Shown here: one piece after another, positions 1 to 6,258 of the stretch
Position numbering within the stretch: position 1 is the first letter of the stretch
Layout of the letters: the number at the start of each line of letters is the position of its first letter
From: Pseudomonadota bacterium
GTDB lineage: Bacteria > Pseudomonadota > Gammaproteobacteria > Pseudomonadales > Azotimanducaceae
NCBI GenBank assembly: GCA_027621895.1
Contig: JAQCAK010000017.1
Location: 1 to 12,370, forward strand
Length of the DNA: 12,370 nucleotides
Reading direction: 5' to 3'
The notes under the pieces: generated by a model
What the model saw: only the letters and a program-made list of their open reading frames with translations
Told to the model about the DNA's origin: nothing
Database searches by the model: none
Made by a program: the position numbers and the translations under genes

Positions 1-1
1 C

Positions 2-364
2 ATTACCGCCCAGATTCCAGCCGCCGAATTGCTGGAGGCCTGCCTGAACGCGGTACCGGTTGAGGAATCTTTCGACGTTGTCTTTGCAGCCATGCAGGCC
101 GCAGATCCACTGGAACTGAATGCCTTGATCCGGGTTGCCATCGCCCACTACGGCACCGAGGAATTCGATGGCAACCAGATTCTGGTGAGCAGCCTGATTG
201 CCGGTGATTTCCTGAATCCCGACCTGATCCCTGCCAACTGTTCCACCGCCTGCATGGAAGAAATCGCCCAGAGCACACTGGAGTTCCTGACGGAGCTACA
301 GGAACCACTGGCGCCCAGCGCGGTGGTTACCGACGTTGTAGAGCCCCCGCTCAGCGATAGTTGA
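2..364 (+). CDS. Partial protein of unknown function (3' end of a gene entering from the left)
   Basis: The frame is open from base 2 to a TGA at 362-364 and gives about 120 residues. A TTG at 29 could serve as a start, but there is no ribosome binding site in front of it and the frame stays open to the window edge, so the gene most likely begins outside. I do not recognise the family. The visible part is acidic and mostly helical in appearance, has two cysteines close together (in NCSTACMEE) and a Pro/Ala/Val-rich tail, and shows no obvious membrane segment. It converges with the small membrane-anchored gene on the other strand and overlaps it by 14 bp (351-364). Being beside polysaccharide-assembly genes makes a role in that locus possible, but this is only context. 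I am confident it is coding and unsure of everything else. Confidence 0.6.
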   Translation: MTAQIPAAELLEACLNAVPVEESFDVVFAAMQAADPLELNALIRVAIAHYGTEEFDGNQILVSSLIAGDFLNPDLIPANCSTACMEEIAQSTLEFLTELQEPLAPSAVVTDVVEPPLSDS

Positions 365-986
365 GGCAGTAACCGGGCAGTTCAGGTTGCTGTTCCGCCA
401 GCGCTACACAGGTGATTCGCAGGAAACCACGGGACCTGATCAGTCTCAGCATTTCATCGATGCGCCAGCCGTGCGGGTTGATCAGGCGACGCCGCGCGGC
501 TTCAAGCACGAGTCCACGCGCTTCCGCTGACAGCGCCAGCCAGTGATAGGTACCGGCGTCTACAATCGTTTCGAGCGCCCGTGGTTCCCAGCCTCCGACA
601 GCCAGACTATTCCTCAGTGCAGCGTCAGTCGCCTCATCATTCAGGCCAAGATCAAGCCGAAGACTGAACTGGCGAGCCAGGGCCTCACTGTCTGCCGGGC
701 GTAACACCAGCAGTTGTTCCAGGAAATCCAGCTGCTTCCCGGGCGCAGGTTCAAGCCGAACCAGCGTCTCAAGCAGCATCGGGCTGGCGGGTGTAAAACC
801 GGCCACCGTCTGCAATCGGTCAACAAGATCGGCCCGCTCTCCGGGGGAAACTTCCAGCCGGTGTTCTGTCTGGGTAGCAACCCATTGAACCGCGCCAGCG
901 GACACCCAGATGGAGAGGGCCCAGCCACAGCATGCCAGCAGAACGGCTGTCGTCAGCCAGCGCGGCAAGGAGACCTTGCTGCTCAT
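351..986 (-). CDS. Small membrane-anchored periplasmic protein of a polysaccharide locus, possibly VpsP-like
   Basis: The 211-residue product has a short positively charged N-terminus and a single hydrophobic segment at about residues 11-34, then a soluble Leu/Ala/Arg-rich helical part that should sit in the periplasm. This part looks like degenerate helical repeats (for example LVLRPADSEALARQ, then LSAEARGLVLEAARRRL) of the sort that accompany polysaccharide polymerases, and it has two late cysteines (about 193 and 207). The ATG lies inside the stop of the wzz-like gene (ATGA, 983-986), so the two are almost certainly translationally coupled and part of one transcript. Similar single-pass proteins are annotated as VpsP-family exopolysaccharide proteins in gammaproteobacteria. 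I propose that by size, topology and position, not by a firm motif. The biochemical role is unknown; helping chain-length control or export is a guess. Confidence 0.8.
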   Translation of the reverse strand: MSSKVSLPRWLTTAVLLACCGWALSIWVSAGAVQWVATQTEHRLEVSPGERADLVDRLQTVAGFTPASPMLLETLVRLEPAPGKQLDFLEQLLVLRPADSEALARQFSLRLDLGLNDEATDAALRNSLAVGGWEPRALETIVDAGTYHWLALSAEARGLVLEAARRRLINPHGWRIDEMLRLIRSRGFLRITCVALAEQQPELPGYCLNYR

Positions 987-2086
987 CGCCGGGTCCTGCT
1001 GCTCAGCGCAAGGACCAGCACAAACACGAACAGGAACGTCGCCGCGACGGTTCCCAGCATGTACTCACCAGGTCTTCTGACGGGTTCTGCTGATGCCGAA
1101 TACCAGGGCTGCTCGTGGGGCAGCTGACCAATTTCATAATGTCGCTTCGCGATCTCCCTGTCTCGCTGAAGGGTGCGCAATTCTTCCTCCAGCTTGAGTA
1201 AACGGGCCTCTGCTTCGTCCAGCTGATTCAGGTCCCTGCGGATCCCTTCCAGCGACTTTTCATTCCCGGATTCCATCACCCTGATCCGCTCTCGTACCGC
1301 CTGCAGCGCAACACCAAGCTGCCGCTCGGCCTCATCGAGTTTGGCCGCCGCAGCGCTGTACCGGACATGCCTGTTCCCATAACGGGTCGAGAGTTCAGAG
1401 AGTTCCAGCGCCAGCTTGTCGCGCAGAACAACCGACCTGCCGAGTACAGGCTCGCCCGGAACCGCTTCAAGTTCGCCCTGGTCGATTCTCATACTTTTTT
1501 CCTGCAAGGCCGCAAGCTGCTGGTTCACCACGCGCTGCTCCTGCTGCAGGACCGCCCGCCGGTTGGCCAGCAGACTGCGCTCCTGTTTCAGGTTCTCCAG
1601 CGCCGGGTGCTTCATCACGAAGGCATCCAGTTCTGCTTCCACCGCCGCCAGCTCACCCGCCAGCTTTAATCGGGTGGCCGGGGAAACGGAAAGTTCCGCT
1701 TTGCGATCCACGAACGCTTCTGCGATGTGATCCGCCAGGATAGCCGCGACACCCGGATCCAGGCTGCTGACACTGATCGAAATCCAGTCATTGGTCTGGT
1801 CATAGGCAATGGTCAGCCTTTCGCGCAACAGTGACATCGTGTCCTGCCTGCGACCCAGCCAGCGTGGCAACCAGCCCTGGAGGTGGTCCGCCTGAACCCG
1901 GGTCTGATTCAACACCTGTTCCAGCAGGTCGCCTGACTGTACGACCAGCTGGTCGTCGGATGTCCCCAGGACCGTCGCGGTGGCACGATATTCCGGTGGT
2001 ATTGCCAGCAGTACCAGGGCACTGAACATCGCTGCCAGAACCGCGGTCAGCAGCGCATTCCAGCCATGTGCAAGTGTTTCTTTCAA
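983..2086 (-). CDS. Wzz/GNVR-type polysaccharide chain-length determinant (polysaccharide co-polymerase, no kinase domain)
   Basis: The 367-residue protein has the co-polymerase layout: an inner-membrane segment at about 9-29, the post-TM stretch PPEYRATATVLG typical of the Wzz domain, a long periplasmic part with heptad-like coiled coils (about 135-200 and 245-320), the RYGNRHVRY element (235-243) corresponding to the family's Y-G-x-x-H-P motif, and a second membrane segment at 342-362 preceded by a proline-containing stretch (EPVRRPG). These proteins sit around the Wzy polymerase and set the length of O-antigen, capsule or exopolysaccharide chains. It ends a few residues after TM2, so the Walker-type tyrosine kinase domain fused in many exopolysaccharide co-polymerases is absent. 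The start is a TTG (2084-2086) with no good ribosome binding site. An in-frame stop lies upstream with no ATG or GTG between, so TTG is the only start that keeps TM1 whole. The next ATG (residue 20) would cut it. Confidence 0.88.
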   Translation of the reverse strand: MKETLAHGWNALLTAVLAAMFSALVLLAIPPEYRATATVLGTSDDQLVVQSGDLLEQVLNQTRVQADHLQGWLPRWLGRRQDTMSLLRERLTIAYDQTNDWISISVSSLDPGVAAILADHIAEAFVDRKAELSVSPATRLKLAGELAAVEAELDAFVMKHPALENLKQERSLLANRRAVLQQEQRVVNQQLAALQEKSMRIDQGELEAVPGEPVLGRSVVLRDKLALELSELSTRYGNRHVRYSAAAAKLDEAERQLGVALQAVRERIRVMESGNEKSLEGIRRDLNQLDEAEARLLKLEEELRTLQRDREIAKRHYEIGQLPHEQPWYSASAEPVRRPGEYMLGTVAATFLFVFVLVLALSSRTRR

Positions 2087-2109
2087 GACCGCTGTAAACT
2101 CATTCGCAT
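2083..2109 (-). other. Eight-codon upstream open frame overlapping the TTG start of the wzz-like gene
   Basis: On the minus strand an ATG at 2109 opens a frame of eight codons (MRMSLQRS) whose TGA (2085-2083) shares bases with the TTG start of the wzz-like gene in a TTGA arrangement. This is the layout used for stop/start coupling by leader peptides. No convincing ribosome binding site precedes the ATG. It may be a leader controlling a weak TTG start, the true N-terminus read with a frameshift, or chance. Confidence 0.3.
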
Positions 2110-2120
2110 CCGGTTTAGCT

Positions 2121-2143
2121 TAACCTTACTATAGCGAAGGTTA
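2121..2143. promoter_or_regulatory. 23-bp dyad in the divergent wzz-like/wzy-like spacer, candidate operator
   Basis: The 73-bp spacer between the two divergent polysaccharide genes contains TAACCTT (2121-2127) and its exact reverse complement AAGGTTA (2137-2143), separated by 9 bases. The AT-rich centre includes ACTATAG, which reads TATAGT on the minus strand and could be a -10 element toward the wzz-like gene, though no matching -35 is clear. A dimeric regulator bound here could control both directions at once. This is inferred from symmetry and position only. Confidence 0.4.
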
Positions 2144-2159
2144 TAGACGCCTGATATCG

Positions 2160-3470
2160 ATGACTGCTCATTCCACCAGTGAACGCCCGGCAACCGCGGT
2201 ACTTTTCGCGATGATCTGCTGCATTATGCTGGCTTCGCCCTGGCCTCTCGGCAGCAACCGTGACTGGGTCTGGCCCATACTGGCCATCATCCCGATGCTG
2301 GTGGCTGTCACACTGCTGCTGCAGAAACGCGAACTGCCCGGCCCGGGCAGTCAAACATTCCTGACCCTTATCGCGGTACTGGCCGGTTACATGGCCCTGC
2401 AGTTGACAGGCATTCCCGGACTGGTAGCGCCGCAGCCACTCGACGCCTACAGCACCACCACGGAACTGCTTAAAACCGTTGGCTATGCCAGCTTCTGCTT
2501 CGCCCTGATGGTCCTGCTCAGCGATCGCCGTCGCCTGGTAATCCTCTGCTATCTGGTGGTGATCACCGGGGTTCTGGAGTCCCTGCTGGGCTGCGTCCAG
2601 CAACTGGTCTTCGATGTTCCCAGGGCCCGGGGCAGTTTCCCCAATCCCAACCATCTGGCGGGCTGGCTGGAAATGTCCATCTGCCTGGGTATCGGCCTGA
2701 TGATCGCCAACCGCAGCGCTGAAAAGGTGGGGGGTTCCGCACTGAGCAGTTTCATTACCGGGCCCCAGGGTCGGTTGCGGCTAATGATCCTGATCATGGT
2801 GGTAGGATTGATCATGACCCATTCCCGCTCGGGAAACATTGCGCTGTTCAGCAGCCTGATCATCAGCGGTCTGGTGGTGGTGTTTCACACTCGCGTGGTT
2901 AACCGGTACACCACCTGGCTGCTGCTGAGTATCCTGGTACTGGACACGGTGTTCATCGGTAACTATTTCGGGCTGGAAAGACTGCAGGCGCGGATCCAGG
3001 AGACCGTATCCTCCCCTGTCAACAGTGAAATGCGGATCGAACTGCAGCGCTACAACCTGGCCCTGTTCCGGGACAATCCGGTGCTGGGTACCGGACCCGG
3101 TACCTATGAACAGGCCTTCCCTCCCTACCGGGACGCACGGATCCCGCGCAAACCGACCCACGCGGAGAGCGACTACGCCGAATTCCTGGTTGAACTGGGG
3201 CTGCTGGGCTGCATGCCCCTGGTACTTCTGCTGTTCAAGGGCATACTGTCTCAGCTGAAACTGATGTCACGGGATAGCGATGAGTTCAACCAGGGGATCG
3301 CCTTCGGCTGCCTGGCAGGCACGGTCTCACTGCTCGTTCATGGCTTCACTGACGTGAACCTGCAGATTCCGTCCAACACATTGCTGTTCCTGATGCTGCT
3401 GACCATCCCGGTCGTGCTGACCGACCGGGCGGCCCGCCAGACCAGCGGGGATCTTTCAACGCCCACATAA
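2160..3470 (+). CDS. Wzy/O-antigen ligase family polysaccharide polymerase (Wzy_C)
   Basis: The 436-residue product is a polytopic inner-membrane protein with roughly ten or more hydrophobic segments (for example 13-30, 36-54, 65-85, 205-220, 228-243, 252-268, 347-360, 405-420). It carries the marks of the O-antigen ligase/polymerase family: GSFPNPNHLAG at 158-168, THSRSG at 220-225 before a membrane helix, and in the large periplasmic loop an arginine-containing stretch (MRIELQR), then GTGPGTYEQAFPPYR at 310-324 and H334 followed by EFLVELGLLG. Members join lipid-linked sugar units into polymers (Wzy) or move finished chains onto lipid A or proteins (WaaL/PglL). Its divergent chain-length partner favours polymerase. 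The ATG at 2160 is the first possible start after an in-frame stop at 2121, but there is no good ribosome binding site in front; M18 or M23 would damage the first helix. The sugar substrate cannot be read from the sequence. Confidence 0.87.
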   Translation: MTAHSTSERPATAVLFAMICCIMLASPWPLGSNRDWVWPILAIIPMLVAVTLLLQKRELPGPGSQTFLTLIAVLAGYMALQLTGIPGLVAPQPLDAYSTTTELLKTVGYASFCFALMVLLSDRRRLVILCYLVVITGVLESLLGCVQQLVFDVPRARGSFPNPNHLAGWLEMSICLGIGLMIANRSAEKVGGSALSSFITGPQGRLRLMILIMVVGLIMTHSRSGNIALFSSLIISGLVVVFHTRVVNRYTTWLLLSILVLDTVFIGNYFGLERLQARIQETVSSPVNSEMRIELQRYNLALFRDNPVLGTGPGTYEQAFPPYRDARIPRKPTHAESDYAEFLVELGLLGCMPLVLLLFKGILSQLKLMSRDSDEFNQGIAFGCLAGTVSLLVHGFTDVNLQIPSNTLLFLMLLTIPVVLTDRAARQTSGDLSTPT

Positions 3471-3573
3471 GTGGCCGCGGCTTCACGTTGATAATCCTGC
3501 CGGAAAATCCGAAAAGACGGCAGCACAAAGGAAAGATAAACTCAGCAGTCAGGTATCGATAGTTGAGGGAAAC
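3471..3573 (+). promoter_or_regulatory. Intergenic leader of the acyl-CoA synthetase gene with ribosome binding site
   Basis: This 103-bp gap separates the polymerase from the next plus-strand gene. A good ribosome binding site, GAGGGA (3565-3570), sits just before the ATG at 3574 and settles that start. An imperfect hairpin is possible (CTGCCG 3497-3502 with CGGCAG 3518-3523, 15-base loop), but no T-run follows it, so I do not call a terminator. I could not identify a convincing promoter. Confidence 0.5.
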
Positions 3574-5154
3574 ATGGCGACACTCATCGCACAACACGCC
3601 AGCGTCAAGCCGCAGGAAGCCGCGCTGGTTGATGACTTTGGCAGCACCAGCTGGAGCGAATTTGATCAGCGGGTCAACCGACTGATTCACGCATTGCGTG
3701 ACCTGGGATTGAAGACCGGTGACGCCTTTGCGGTTGTCAGTGGCAACCGGCGGGAGTACCTGGAGGCATTCGCCGCGGCCGCCCACGGTGGTTGGCTGCT
3801 GGTGCCGGTCAACTGGCATCTGGTGGCGGAAGAAATTGCCTACATTCTGAAAGACTCGGGGGCCCGGGTGCTGCTGGTCGACGCCCGCTACATCGAACTC
3901 GGCGAAAACGCCCTGGCTCACCCGGATTGCCCACCGTTAAATGGTGTGGTTTTCATGGGGGACGAGGCCGGCGAGTTTGCGGAAGAAGTCGAAAACTACT
4001 GGCTCTATGAGGATCTCCTGGCGGAACAGAGCAGCGACGAACCGGCGGACCAGTCACTCGGTGGCCCCATGTTCTACACCTCCGGCACCACCGGACACCC
4101 GAAAGGCGTCAAGAGTGCACTGTCCCAGACCGGCGCACCGGTGGAAACCCTGAAGATGATTGGTGAAGGCCTGTCCGGCATGCTGAGCATGCCACCGGGT
4201 GGCAGAAGCCTGCTGGTGGGACCGATCTATCATTCCGCACAATGGGCTTTCTCGTTCCTGCCGCTGCTGGCGGGCAGCGCCATTGTGATGAGGCACCGGT
4301 TCGACGCTGCTGAAACGCTGAACCTGATCGATGAATACAACATCACCAATGTGCACCTGGTGCCCACCCAGTTCACGCGGATGCTGCGACTGGACAACGA
4401 TGAGAAGGCCAACTTTACCGGTGACAGTCTCAAGGTTGTGTGGCACGGCGCCGCACCCTGCCCGCCGGAGATCAAGAAGCAGATGATCGACTGGTGGGGC
4501 CCGGTGATATCCGAGTACTACGGTTCCACAGAGGGTTCGATTGTCACCACGGTGGATTCAAAGGACTGGCTGGGTCGCCCCGGCACGCTGGGCAAACCCG
4601 TACCCATCATGGAAGTGCACATCATCAAGGATGACGGTTCTGCCGCCCAGCCGGGCGAGTCCGGCCAGATTTATGTCAGGAACCTGATGGGCAGTGACTT
4701 CGAGTACCACAACGACAAAGACAAGACAGCAAAAGCCCACCTGGAACCCGGTGTGTTTACCTTCGGCGATATTGGCTATCTCGATGAGGATGGCTACCTG
4801 TTCATGAGTGATCGCAAAATCGACATGATCATCTCGGGCGGCGTGAATATTTATCCTGCAGAGATCGAGGCGGTGCTCACCAGTCATCCGGAACTGGTGG
4901 ATGCGGCAGTCTTTGGCATACCCAATGAGGAGTTCGGCGAGGAAGTCAAAGCGGCCGTGGAACTGGCACCGGGTGTGTCACCATCACCGGAACTCGAAGA
5001 AGCCCTGATCGCGCATTGCCGCGAACACCTGGCCGGGTTCAAGGTACCGCGATCCATTGACTTCGAGAAGAAGCTGCCGCGCCATCCGACGGGGAAACTG
5101 CTGAAGCGTCTGCTCCGGGACAAGTACTGGGCGGGAACCGGCAGAACCATCTAG
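3574..5154 (+). CDS. Acyl-CoA synthetase (AMP-forming, ANL superfamily, FadD-like)
   Basis: The 526-residue enzyme is full length for the ANL adenylating family. It should activate a carboxylic acid with ATP to an acyl-adenylate and then form the CoA thioester. Visible motifs in order are the phosphate-binding loop YTSGTTGHPKG (168-178), an active-site His-containing segment GPIYHSAQW (216-224), YYGSTEG (315-321), FGDIGYLDEDGY with the ribose-binding Asp (397-408), the hinge DRKID (413-417), the GGVNIYPAEIE core (422-432) and the catalytic lysine in HPTGKLLKR (K508). No membrane segment or signal peptide is seen, so it is cytosolic. The chain type is not readable; medium- or long-chain fatty acids, or steroid or terpenoid acids, are all possible for FadD-like members. 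It begins after a good ribosome binding site and appears to be transcribed alone, converging with the downstream kinase gene. Confidence 0.93.
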   Translation: MATLIAQHASVKPQEAALVDDFGSTSWSEFDQRVNRLIHALRDLGLKTGDAFAVVSGNRREYLEAFAAAAHGGWLLVPVNWHLVAEEIAYILKDSGARVLLVDARYIELGENALAHPDCPPLNGVVFMGDEAGEFAEEVENYWLYEDLLAEQSSDEPADQSLGGPMFYTSGTTGHPKGVKSALSQTGAPVETLKMIGEGLSGMLSMPPGGRSLLVGPIYHSAQWAFSFLPLLAGSAIVMRHRFDAAETLNLIDEYNITNVHLVPTQFTRMLRLDNDEKANFTGDSLKVVWHGAAPCPPEIKKQMIDWWGPVISEYYGSTEGSIVTTVDSKDWLGRPGTLGKPVPIMEVHIIKDDGSAAQPGESGQIYVRNLMGSDFEYHNDKDKTAKAHLEPGVFTFGDIGYLDEDGYLFMSDRKIDMIISGGVNIYPAEIEAVLTSHPELVDAAVFGIPNEEFGEEVKAAVELAPGVSPSPELEEALIAHCREHLAGFKVPRSIDFEKKLPRHPTGKLLKRLLRDKYWAGTGRTI

Positions 5155-5182
5155 GGAACGCGGACTTCTCCTCACCTTCACC

Positions 5183-5206
5183 GGCTCTGACCCGGGGGTC
5201 AGACCC
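5183..5206. repeat. GC-rich palindrome at a convergent gene junction (REP-like element or bidirectional terminator stem)
   Basis: TCTGACCC (5186-5193) and its exact reverse complement GGGTCAGA (5196-5203) are separated by only two bases. With one mismatch the stem extends to 11 bp per arm (5183-5206). It sits where the acyl-CoA synthetase and kinase genes meet and includes the TGA stop (5201-5199) of the latter. No T-run follows on either strand, so a classic intrinsic terminator is not supported. The GGTCTGACCC-type core resembles short palindromes that in other proteobacteria are scattered between genes, some linked to REP-associated transposases; that comparison is from memory. Only one copy is seen in this window. 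Confidence 0.5.
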
Positions 5207-6158
5207 AGCGGGTGAAATCGAGCTCAACGAACGGCTGGTTCCCCTCCAGCCGTTCCCGCCGCCCGCGCAGAAAACGCTGCGTAAAAGGGTTGTTTCCAAC
5301 ATTCGCGTGGGCATGTATGACCGCATAAAGGCTGAATTCACGCAGCCGAATCAGCAGGGGCATGTGCTCCAGCATCAGGCCGTCAGTGGGGGCAACCTCG
5401 CTGTATCCCGCCAGGAAAGCATCCAGGAAATCTGCCACAGCCCGGGTTTCCGCAGCCACTGTCTCCGGTACCCAGGGTTGTAACATCGCGCCCAGCAGGA
5501 TGGTGGCCAGATCATAGCCAAACCAGCAATACAGGCTGTCGTCAAAATCAAAAAAGGTAAGCCGGTCGTCGGCGACAACAAAATTTCCCCAGTGAGCATC
5601 CGAATGGATCAACCCGAAGACATCTGCGGTCTGCGGCAATCCTTTCAGCGCCACCAGGGTAGCGGCTGCACTGGCATGCATCTCCTGCTGGTCAGGGGGT
5701 ATGCGTTTCTCGAATTGATGATTTTCGTCCGAAAGCCAGTCGTCTCGTTCCAGCTTCAAGTCCAGCGCCGCCGAGATCCGGTGGAACTCGCCGATACAGC
5801 GGCCCCACTGCTGAACCAGCCGCGGTTCAAACCCGGCCTGGCGGTGTCCGCGGGCACGATCGAACCGGCAGACATGGAAAGCACCGTGACGCTGCAGCCA
5901 CTGACCTTCCGGCAGCGGGACAGGTGCCGCTACGGCCGCGCCCCGGTTTGCCAGGGCACTCACAAACTCAAGCTCTGCGTGCAGCTGTGCCTCGCTCCGA
6001 TGACTTTCATGGGTCACCCGGATCACATGATCATCGGTGCCATAGACAAAGTTTTCGAATCCGTTAAGGTCAGTGACGTCATCAATAGTGACACCCGCGA
6101 TTCCCAGCAGCACATCGCGGGTCTCATCGCTGTAGTCTTCGATTGCCTGCTGCTCCAT
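5199..6158 (-). CDS. Aminoglycoside-phosphotransferase-fold kinase (APH/homoserine kinase II/SrkA-type)
   Basis: The 319-residue protein has the protein-kinase-like fold of the phosphotransferase (APH) family. The catalytic loop is HSDAHWGN (185-192, base D187, metal ligand N192), followed by the metal-binding FFDFDD (D204 onward) and FGYDLATILLG. The N-lobe has ENFVYG (35-40), then VIRVTH, where an arginine stands at or near the usual ATP-binding lysine, and a helix with the AELEF glutamate. Members phosphorylate small molecules (homoserine, choline, aminoglycosides) or protein Ser/Thr; the substrate here is not evident, and an antibiotic-resistance role should not be assumed. The ATG at 6158 is chosen because a longer frame up to 6314 would run into the divergent oxidoreductase gene, and its extra residues look non-conserved. 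The ribosome binding site is weak. It is divergent from the oxidoreductase, with a 100-bp shared upstream region. Confidence 0.85.
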   Translation of the reverse strand: MEQQAIEDYSDETRDVLLGIAGVTIDDVTDLNGFENFVYGTDDHVIRVTHESHRSEAQLHAELEFVSALANRGAAVAAPVPLPEGQWLQRHGAFHVCRFDRARGHRQAGFEPRLVQQWGRCIGEFHRISAALDLKLERDDWLSDENHQFEKRIPPDQQEMHASAAATLVALKGLPQTADVFGLIHSDAHWGNFVVADDRLTFFDFDDSLYCWFGYDLATILLGAMLQPWVPETVAAETRAVADFLDAFLAGYSEVAPTDGLMLEHMPLLIRLREFSLYAVIHAHANVGNNPFTQRFLRGRRERLEGNQPFVELDFTRWV

Positions 6159-6258
6159 GGATCCGGTGCTTGAATAAACGTGATTGGGGCTGGACGAAGC
6201 CTGCCGCTTGCCCGATATTAGTGGCACACCATAGCCGAAAATCATCGACGAGGCACTT
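6159..6258. promoter_or_regulatory. Divergent intergenic region between kinase and luciferase-like oxidoreductase genes
   Basis: These 100 bp must hold the promoters of both divergent genes. The oxidoreductase has a clear ribosome binding site, GAGG at 6250-6253, five bases before its ATG. I found no convincing -35/-10 pair or dyad on either strand, so the promoter positions remain unknown. Confidence 0.5.

Noticed and set aside
3087..3104. Perfect palindrome GGTACCGG-AC-CCGGTACC inside the polymerase gene
   Set aside because: It falls exactly on the codons for the conserved Gly-Thr-Gly-Pro-Gly-Thr motif, where repeated GGT-ACC codons create the symmetry. Coding explains it.
3497..3523. Terminator hairpin after the polymerase gene
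   Set aside because: Only 6 bp of stem with a 15-base loop and no T-run, so it is too weak to call.
354..3568. Twelve-base repeat CGATAGTTGAGG at the end of the first gene and before the acyl-CoA synthetase
   Set aside because: A few 12-base matches are expected by chance in 12 kb, there is no extension beyond the match, and the two places have no shared role.
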